From: Desulfobacterales bacterium
GTDB taxonomy: Bacteria > Desulfobacterota > Desulfobacteria > Desulfobacterales > JAFDCJ01
NCBI GenBank assembly: GCA_020345785.1
Contig: CP070771.1
Span: 6,855,943-6,868,169, forward strand
Direction: 5' to 3'
DNA length: 12,227 nt
Shown: positions 1-4,586 of the stretch, piece by piece
Numbering within the stretch: position 1 is the stretch's first letter
How the letters are laid out: the number at the start of each line of letters is the position of its first letter
Notes under the pieces: generated by a model
Database searches by the model: none
Told to the model about the DNA's origin: nothing
What the model saw: the letters and a program-made list of their open reading frames with translations, nothing else
Made by a program: the position numbers and the translations under genes

Positions 1-3
1 TAA

Positions 4-918
4 TCATAAGGCTTTTCTCATTTTTTTGGCGTAATCGGCGGCTCTGATTCCGGCGACACACCCCTCCCCGACGGCTTTTGCCATCTGCCACGGGGGCCCG
101 CAAATATCTCCGGCGGCAAACACGCCGGGCACGTTGGTCTCCATATTTTTGTTGGTCTGAATATATTTCATTTCATCATCGAGCTGAACGCCGAGGTGAG
201 TGGCAAGCTCCATGACGCCCTTGGCCCCAAGCTCGATAAAAACGCCGTTTACCGGAATTTTCGTCTCGTCTTTAAGAACGACGCCTTCCACCTTGTTTTC
301 ACCGACGATTTGTTTTACCTGATGGCCTTCGTGAATGATAACCGCGCTGTCTTGCAGCTGCTTTTTTAGCGCATCGGTAACGTCCAGTTTTTCGCAGATC
401 AGGTGAACGCTTGCGGCATAGTTCAACAGCGTCAGGGCACCGGAGACCGCCGCGCTGGCGCCTCCGACCACCGCAACGTCTTCATCTTTGTAGAAATTGG
501 CATCGCACTCCACACAGTAGCTGACGCCGCGACCGAACAGCTCTTTTTCGCCGGCAACCCCCAGCTTATTGCGGGTAGTTCCGGTGGCAATAATCAGCGA
601 TTTGCTCTGAAGCGCCTGCCCGCTTTCAGTAACAATTTTAAATACGGTTTCATCCGGTAATACTTGGAGCACATCTTCTTCCAGCAACTCGGCACCGAAA
701 TTTCTTGCCTGCTGTCGGCCGACATTGAGCAGGTCTTCGCCCTTGACATTAAACAGGCAGCAAAAATTTTCAACATGGGCATGGAATAGACTGCTTTTGG
801 TTTCCTTGCCCAACAGAAGCACGGCAACCTTTTTGCGAGCCGCGTGGATGGCGGCCTGCAAACCGGCTGGACCCGAGCCCAGGATCACCACATCGTAGTT
901 CGTTGTTTTCAACATCAT
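4..918 (-). CDS. Thioredoxin reductase-like FAD-dependent oxidoreductase
   Basis: This is a two-domain flavoprotein of the thioredoxin reductase fold, expected to be cytosolic and to pass electrons through FAD and a redox cysteine pair to a thioredoxin-like partner. Residues are counted from the ATG at 915. The FAD-binding GSGPAG lies at 13-18. The redox motif CVEC is at 134-137, as in E. coli TrxR (135-138). A second nucleotide-binding segment reads VVGGASAAVSGA, and the C-terminal FAD motif is VFAAGDI. The length of about 304 aa is normal. The arginine-rich HRRDxFRA segment that binds the NADPH 2'-phosphate is replaced by ICEKLDVT, so the electron donor may not be NADPH. The start is one of two adjacent ATGs (918 or 915). 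AGAGGA at 923-928 lies 7 nt from the second, which makes it the better choice; an upstream TTG at 945 has no ribosome binding site. The gene is divergent from the aminopeptidase. No thioredoxin gene is seen next to it in the window. Confidence 0.9.
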   Translation of the reverse strand: MMLKTTNYDVVILGSGPAGLQAAIHAARKKVAVLLLGKETKSSLFHAHVENFCCLFNVKGEDLLNVGRQQARNFGAELLEEDVLQVLPDETVFKIVTESGQALQSKSLIIATGTTRNKLGVAGEKELFGRGVSYCVECDANFYKDEDVAVVGGASAAVSGALTLLNYAASVHLICEKLDVTDALKKQLQDSAVIIHEGHQVKQIVGENKVEGVVLKDETKIPVNGVFIELGAKGVMELATHLGVQLDDEMKYIQTNKNMETNVPGVFAAGDICGPPWQMAKAVGEGCVAGIRAADYAKKMRKAL

Positions 919-1054
919 ATTTTCCTCTGACTGTAAAAGATGCAATGGTCAGTCCGCAGGGACGATCAGGCACAAAAAAAAATGGCGGCGACGCACTTTT
1001 TATGACCCAGAAGGTAATCATCGCGTCGACAAATACAAGCAAATACTTCCCTGA

Positions 1055-1083
1055 TTGACATGTGGGCTTGAGTTCTTTATAAC
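1055..1083 (+). promoter_or_regulatory. Strong sigma70-type promoter upstream of the inverted repeat
   Basis: A perfect -35 TTGACA at 1055-1060 is followed by a 17-bp spacer and TATAAC at 1078-1083. Transcription should start near 1090, inside the left arm of the 21-bp inverted repeat, and run toward the aminopeptidase gene. The match is close to consensus, but it is a sequence prediction only. Confidence 0.65.
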
Positions 1084-1197
1084 TCCATTCATATGCCACC
1101 GGCTATGCAGGTGAGAATGAAAAAGTTTTTTAACATTGCAGCGGGAGTATTTCTCGGTGATCCAAACTTAAACGATGCCGGTGGCATATGAATGGAG
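1083..1197. repeat. Perfect 21-bp inverted repeat around a 73-bp spacer
   Basis: The arms at 1083-1103 and 1177-1197 are exact reverse complements over 21 bp (left arm begins CTCCATTCAT) and stop matching immediately outside and inside. The -10 box of the promoter at 1055 overlaps the first base of the left arm, so the arms would be transcribed and could form a 21-bp RNA stem closing a 73-nt loop. There is no T-tract after the right arm, so this is not an ordinary terminator. Options are an RNA regulatory stem, the remains of a small mobile element, or an invertible segment. No recombinase is in the window. Confidence 0.9.
1117..1191 (+). CDS. Possible 24-aa small ORF or leader peptide
   Basis: A reading frame of 24 codons begins at ATG 1117 just after AGGTGA (1110-1115), a good ribosome binding site, and ends at TGA 1189-1191 inside the right arm of the inverted repeat. 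The peptide starts MKKFFNIAAGVFLG, which resembles the beginning of a signal peptide or membrane segment, then turns polar and stops. It lies directly downstream of a near-consensus promoter. It could be a translated leader that controls the aminopeptidase, or the 5' stub of a lost secreted-protein gene. I do not recognise the product, and the short length makes chance a real possibility. Confidence 0.3.
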   Translation: MKKFFNIAAGVFLGDPNLNDAGGI

Positions 1198-1212
1198 ATT
1201 AACTGAAGAATT

Positions 1213-1241
1213 TTGGCTAATCTTTTATGATATCGTTTTAT
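1213..1241 (+). promoter_or_regulatory. Weak candidate promoter proximal to the aminopeptidase gene
   Basis: TTGGCT at 1213-1218, a 17-bp spacer and TTTTAT at 1236-1241 form a weak sigma70-like pair about 70 bp before the aminopeptidase start. An alternative -10-like TATGAT lies within the spacer. The stronger promoter at 1055 may suffice, so this is tentative. Confidence 0.25.
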
Positions 1242-1310
1242 CTGCCAGCATGGTAATCCAAATTACCGAGGGGACGGAATCGACAATTAGTCACGCAAGC
1301 ACAAGGGGAT

Positions 1311-3821
1311 ATGATGCAGTCAATAAGTCCGATGAATTACCGCATCCATTTGAAGCCCGACCTGGTCAAATTCAACTTCGAAGGGAAGTGTGATGTTATT
1401 TTCAAAGCACCCGATCCGGTCAGCGAGGTGTCATTCAACATCCTGGAGATCGCCATCTGGGGCTGCCGGGTGCGGAAGGCTGATGGGCCGGTGCCTTGCT
1501 CTTTCAGGGTGAACCCCGGCAATGAAGAAGTCCTTATTTTTTTGCCCGAATCCATGTCCGGGATAATCAGACTGGAAATTGACTACCTGGGTTTGATCAA
1601 TGATAAAATGGCCGGATTTTACCGCAGCCAATATGTTCACCAGGGAAAAACCAAATATATCGCTGTAACCCAATTCGAAGAAAGTGATGCCCGACGGGCT
1701 TTTCCCTGCCTGGATCATCCTGCCTGCAAAGCAACATTCGACATTATTTTGGACATTGATAAACACCTGGTGGCAATCTCCAACGGAACGATAAAGAAAG
1801 AAGAAGCCATTGATGAGGAAAAAAAACGCGTTACCTTCGAGCAAACCCCCAAGATGTCGACCTATCTCGTTTTTTTTGGTGTCGGTGAATTTGAATTTAC
1901 CCCTGATGAAAAAGACAACCGGGTAAGGGTGGCGACCCTGCCGGGAATGAAACAATTTGCCCGATTCGGTGCTGAGTTTGGCCGCAAGTCTCTGGCGTTC
2001 AGCGAAGCCTACTATGCCATTGCCTACCCGCTTCCCAAAATGGATCTGATTGCCATCCCGGATTTTGCCTTCGGGGCCATGGAAAACTGGGGGGCAATCA
2101 CGTTCCGTGAAAATCTGCTGCTTCATTATCCGAAGGTTACCTCCAAAGCCGGCGAAGAACGAATATGCGAGGTCATCGCACATGAAATTGCCCACCAGTG
2201 GTTCGGAAATCTGGTCACCCCTTCGGATTGGAGATACCTTTGGCTCAATGAGAGCTTTGCCACCTATTTTGGATCCGGCGTTGTGGATCACTACTATCCG
2301 CCATGGGACACGTGGCAGCAGTTTCTTCACGGCCAGACCGGATCCGCCCTGGTGCGGGATGCCCTGCACGAAACATTTGCCATTGAGATTCCAGGCGGCG
2401 AGCACGTTGTCATCAATGCCAGCACCGCACCGATAATCTATAACAAAGGCGGCAGCATATTAAGACAAATTCAGGGATATATCGGAGATGAAAATTTTAA
2501 AAACGGATTGCAGCATTATCTGAAGACTTATGAATATGGATGTGCCGCCAGCCACCATCTCTGGGAATCCTTTGAAGCCGTAACCCAGCAGCCGATAAGC
2601 GCCATGATGAAAAGCTGGATCGAACAGCCGGGTTATCCGATCATTACGGTCGATCGCACGGGCCGTCAGCTGCTGCTGACGCAAAAGAGATTTACCTATC
2701 TGCCGAACAAGTTCAATCAAAAATGGGTGGTGCCGATTACCATCAGTCTTGTTTCTAAAACGGGGACAGTGCAACCGTTAACCGTGCTTTTGGACGACAC
2801 CGAAATGAGCATTGACATCGGTGAGGATGCAGTGGCCTACAAAGTCAACGCGGGGCAGACCGGGTTTTACCGGGTCAAATACGCCGATGAGAAAAACGTC
2901 GCGGAACTCGGCAAGTGCGTGCAGCAGAAATTATTGCCGCCGGAAGATCGCTGGGGCCTTCAAAACGATTTATTCGCCCTGGTTAAAAGCGGTGAATCTT
3001 CGCTGGATGTATATCTTGACTTCCTTGCCTGGTACGGCTCGGAAGATGCCTACCTCCCTCTGGCCAGTCTGGCGGAAAATCTCTTTACCGCATATCTGGT
3101 GATGAATGAAGATTGGAGGCAGAAATTAGCGGCATTGGCAGTACCCTGGTTAGAAGGTATTCTGGCTGAAATCGGATACGAACCGGCTCCGGAAGAAAAC
3201 CATCCGACCGCCAATTTGCGGGATCAAATCATCTGGAATGCGGCGCTTTATGGTTCTGAGCCGGCTGTGGATTTTGCCCGTGATCAATTTCAGTCCTTGA
3301 TGAACGGCACTGCCGTCCACCCGGACATTTTAAAAAGTGTGATGCAGGTGGGGGCGCTGACCGGCAATGAGCAGGTGTTCGCCTGGTTTGACAACCGGTT
3401 GCGGGAGTCTCGCATCGAACATGAACGCCTGAACATTCTAACCGCACTCGGTTGCTTCAAGGATAAAGGATTGATAATCAAAGCCCAGCAATACGTGTTG
3501 GATGCGGTGCCGGCCCGCAATAAATTCATGCCGGTGGTGGCTTTATCCGCCAACCCACATGCCATCGATTTGATGTGGGATTGGTATGTTGCCAGACTAG
3601 ATCAAATCGAACAATTTCATCCGTTGATCTATGAACGCGTAATTGCAGCAATCGTTCCGGCAGCCGGAATTCAGCGGGCTGATGAGGTAAACGCCTTTTT
3701 CGCTGATTACCTGAAGAAAAAGGACAAAGCCAAAGACGTCATTAAGTTGTCATTGGAACGGCTGGCGATCAATTTGAGGATGCGAAACACTTTGGGGGGT
3801 CAACTTGATATTTTAAAATAA
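1311..3821 (+). CDS. M1 family zinc aminopeptidase (ERAP/tricorn factor F3 type)
   Basis: This gluzincin aminopeptidase removes single residues from peptide N-termini and probably acts in cytoplasmic peptide turnover, since no signal peptide is seen. In the 836-aa product, the substrate N-terminus binding motif GAMEN is at 255-259. The zinc site HEIAH is at 291-295, with the third ligand Glu314 in WLNESF, which is the exact HExxH-X18-E spacing of M1. The transition-state tyrosine is probably Tyr377 in IIYNKGGS. The region from about residue 515 (TGFYRVKY) to the end is the helical ERAP1_C-type domain, so the protein is closer to archaeal F3 and eukaryotic ERAP/Ape2 than to E. coli PepN, although 'pepN' is often applied. 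Two ATGs stand in tandem (1311, 1314). AAGGGG at 1303-1308 favours the second by spacing. All catalytic residues are intact. It appears monocistronic, with promoters upstream at 1055 and perhaps 1213. Confidence 0.95.
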   Translation: MMQSISPMNYRIHLKPDLVKFNFEGKCDVIFKAPDPVSEVSFNILEIAIWGCRVRKADGPVPCSFRVNPGNEEVLIFLPESMSGIIRLEIDYLGLINDKMAGFYRSQYVHQGKTKYIAVTQFEESDARRAFPCLDHPACKATFDIILDIDKHLVAISNGTIKKEEAIDEEKKRVTFEQTPKMSTYLVFFGVGEFEFTPDEKDNRVRVATLPGMKQFARFGAEFGRKSLAFSEAYYAIAYPLPKMDLIAIPDFAFGAMENWGAITFRENLLLHYPKVTSKAGEERICEVIAHEIAHQWFGNLVTPSDWRYLWLNESFATYFGSGVVDHYYPPWDTWQQFLHGQTGSALVRDALHETFAIEIPGGEHVVINASTAPIIYNKGGSILRQIQGYIGDENFKNGLQHYLKTYEYGCAASHHLWESFEAVTQQPISAMMKSWIEQPGYPIITVDRTGRQLLLTQKRFTYLPNKFNQKWVVPITISLVSKTGTVQPLTVLLDDTEMSIDIGEDAVAYKVNAGQTGFYRVKYADEKNVAELGKCVQQKLLPPEDRWGLQNDLFALVKSGESSLDVYLDFLAWYGSEDAYLPLASLAENLFTAYLVMNEDWRQKLAALAVPWLEGILAEIGYEPAPEENHPTANLRDQIIWNAALYGSEPAVDFARDQFQSLMNGTAVHPDILKSVMQVGALTGNEQVFAWFDNRLRESRIEHERLNILTALGCFKDKGLIIKAQQYVLDAVPARNKFMPVVALSANPHAIDLMWDWYVARLDQIEQFHPLIYERVIAAIVPAAGIQRADEVNAFFADYLKKKDKAKDVIKLSLERLAINLRMRNTLGGQLDILK

Positions 3822-3863
3822 GGCCGTTTGTAGCTATGCCAATCGCAGAGTTAATTTGCAGAA

Positions 3864-3891
3864 GGTGTCAGGTGTCAGGTTTCGGGTGTCA
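3864..3891. repeat. Heptamer tandem array, left (GGTGTCA type)
   Basis: There are four consecutive 7-bp units: GGTGTCA twice, then GGTTTCG, then GGTGTCA. A matching array in opposite orientation lies at 3986-4013, and 24 of 28 positions are complementary between them. The organisation recalls the short tandemly repeated heptanucleotide sequences described in cyanobacteria, but the family is not identified here. Confidence 0.75.
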
Positions 3892-3985
3892 GTCTCTTAA
3901 GTTGCCACCATTAATGAAATGGAGCTGCGTAAGTCTATGTCTCAATTATAGTAAAGTCTGCCGCTAGGATCTCCGGCGCCTGTGC

Positions 3986-4013
3986 TGACACCTGAACACT
4001 GACACCTGAAACC
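3986..4013. repeat. Heptamer tandem array, right, inverted
   Basis: There are four 7-bp units on the plus strand: TGACACC, TGAACAC, TGACACC and TGAAACC. Read on the minus strand they are GGTGTCA-like units, so the array is the inverted partner of 3864-3891. The two arrays enclose a 94-bp segment (3892-3985) with no recognisable gene. Confidence 0.75.
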
Positions 4014-4022
4014 TATGTAACC

Positions 4023-4039
4023 AACCGTACGCGGTTTTT
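4023..4039 (+). terminator. Weak candidate intrinsic terminator after the aminopeptidase
   Basis: AACCG (4023-4027) and CGGTT (4032-4036) form a 5-bp stem with a TACG loop, and the T-run extends to 4039. The stem is short and the site is about 200 bp past the aminopeptidase stop, so assignment is uncertain. No better plus-strand terminator is seen in this gap. Confidence 0.25.
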
Positions 4040-4092
4040 CCTGTAAATTTCACGACGTCCGAATCTTCACTTCCGACTTTAGCTGCCGCTGG

Positions 4093-4251
4093 CTAAGACA
4101 GCCCAAACCCCATCTTCGCATATTCCCTGATGCTGGCTTTGGCTTCTGCAACGGTGCGCCCCGGCTTCCAGGGCTCCATAAATCCCTCCAGCATAAATTT
4201 CCAACCTTCTTCATTTTTGAATACGGTGTTTAAATTTATAAAATAAAGTAT
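4093..4251 (-). pseudogene. Probable 3' remnant of an unidentified gene
   Basis: On the minus strand a frame is open from 4251 down to a TAG at 4093-4095. Its later part looks protein-like: it contains WKFMLEGFMEPWKPGR followed by an Ala/Lys-rich helical stretch ending EYAKMGFGLS, with G/C-rich third codon positions. Toward its 5' side (from about 4245 back to 4220) it becomes AT-rich and nonsensical, then hits a TGA at 4252-4254. The only in-frame ATG with a reasonable product (4194) would give 33 aa. This pattern fits the C-terminal tail of a gene whose front part has been lost. I do not recognise the family. A genuine small protein is less likely but possible. Confidence 0.35.
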
Positions 4252-4325
4252 TCACCCCATTAACATTCATAAGATTTTATTTTAAAGGACGTTATCCACT
4301 CTCATTTTTTTGCCGTTATACCGGC

Positions 4326-4354
4326 TTGACAAGTATCTTGCATTTTTCTATAAG
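4326..4354 (+). promoter_or_regulatory. Distal promoter P1 upstream of the act operon
   Basis: TTGACA at 4326-4331, a 17-bp spacer and TATAAG at 4349-4354 form a near-consensus sigma70-type promoter. Transcription would begin near 4361, producing a leader of about 225 nt before actB that includes the structured segment at 4378-4468. No FNR-type or NtrC-type operator was recognised beside it. Confidence 0.65.
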
Positions 4355-4377
4355 ACAATAGCTCAGAATAATTCCTA

Positions 4378-4468
4378 ATTAGTCCGCCCTGAAAATAGCC
4401 CTTCGGGGCTGTAATCTGCGCTTCGACAAACGAAGAAAGTTGTCAAATCCAAGTCCCGGCGGATTAAT
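4378..4468 (+). ncRNA. Structured leader or small RNA candidate upstream of actB
   Basis: The 91-nt segment can fold into a closed multi-stem RNA. An 11-bp outer stem pairs 4378-4388 with 4458-4468, with one G-U. Inside it, 4395-4401 pairs with 4406-4412 around a C(UUCG)G tetraloop, and CTTCG 4421-4425 pairs with CGAAG 4431-4435 around an ACAAA loop. That loop can also pair with TTGT at 4440-4443, a possible small pseudoknot. It begins about 17 nt after the expected start of promoter P1 and ends about 20 bp before promoter P2. It matches no riboswitch class I know by sequence. It could be a riboswitch-like leader, a small RNA, or a structured remnant. Confidence 0.4.
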
Positions 4469-4488
4469 GAGCGGCACTGCCTTAAGCG

Positions 4489-4518
4489 TTGGCATATCTA
4501 CTTCACATTGTTTATAAT
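4489..4518 (+). promoter_or_regulatory. Proximal promoter P2 for actB
   Basis: TTGGCA at 4489-4494, an 18-bp spacer and a perfect TATAAT at 4513-4518 give a good sigma70-type promoter with a start near 4525. The resulting leader would be about 60 nt and would bypass the structured segment at 4378-4468. P1 and P2 together imply two differently regulated transcripts for the operon. Confidence 0.6.
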
Positions 4519-4586
4519 GATTGACCTTCAGTTCGTAAATATAAGCGGTTCAGTTTAGTTCCCAACAGTTCTGTTTCCAGGAGATC

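Larger units (their letters stand above)
3822..4586. other. Long intergenic region between aminopeptidase and actB
   Basis: No intact gene is visible in these 765 bp. From left to right they hold an inverted pair of heptamer arrays (3864-4013), a weak hairpin with a T-run (4023-4039), a coding-like minus-strand remnant (4093-4251), an AT-rich stretch (about 4230-4320), a first promoter (4326-4354), a structured leader segment (4378-4468) and a second promoter (4489-4518) serving actB. The mixture suggests repeated insertion and decay upstream of a regulated respiratory operon. Confidence 0.7.

Noticed and set aside
1431..2405. 324-codon open frame on the minus strand inside the aminopeptidase gene
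   Set aside because: It is fully antisense to a catalytically complete M1 peptidase, shows no recognisable domain and has a low-complexity, Gly/Phe-rich composition typical of a shadow frame.
3864..4013. CRISPR array
   Set aside because: The units are 7 bp, contiguous and without spacers, and no cas genes are present.
4304..4325. T-run next to a GCCG/CGGC stem as a terminator
   Set aside because: On the plus strand the T-run precedes the stem, and on the minus strand an A-run follows it, so neither orientation gives a terminator.
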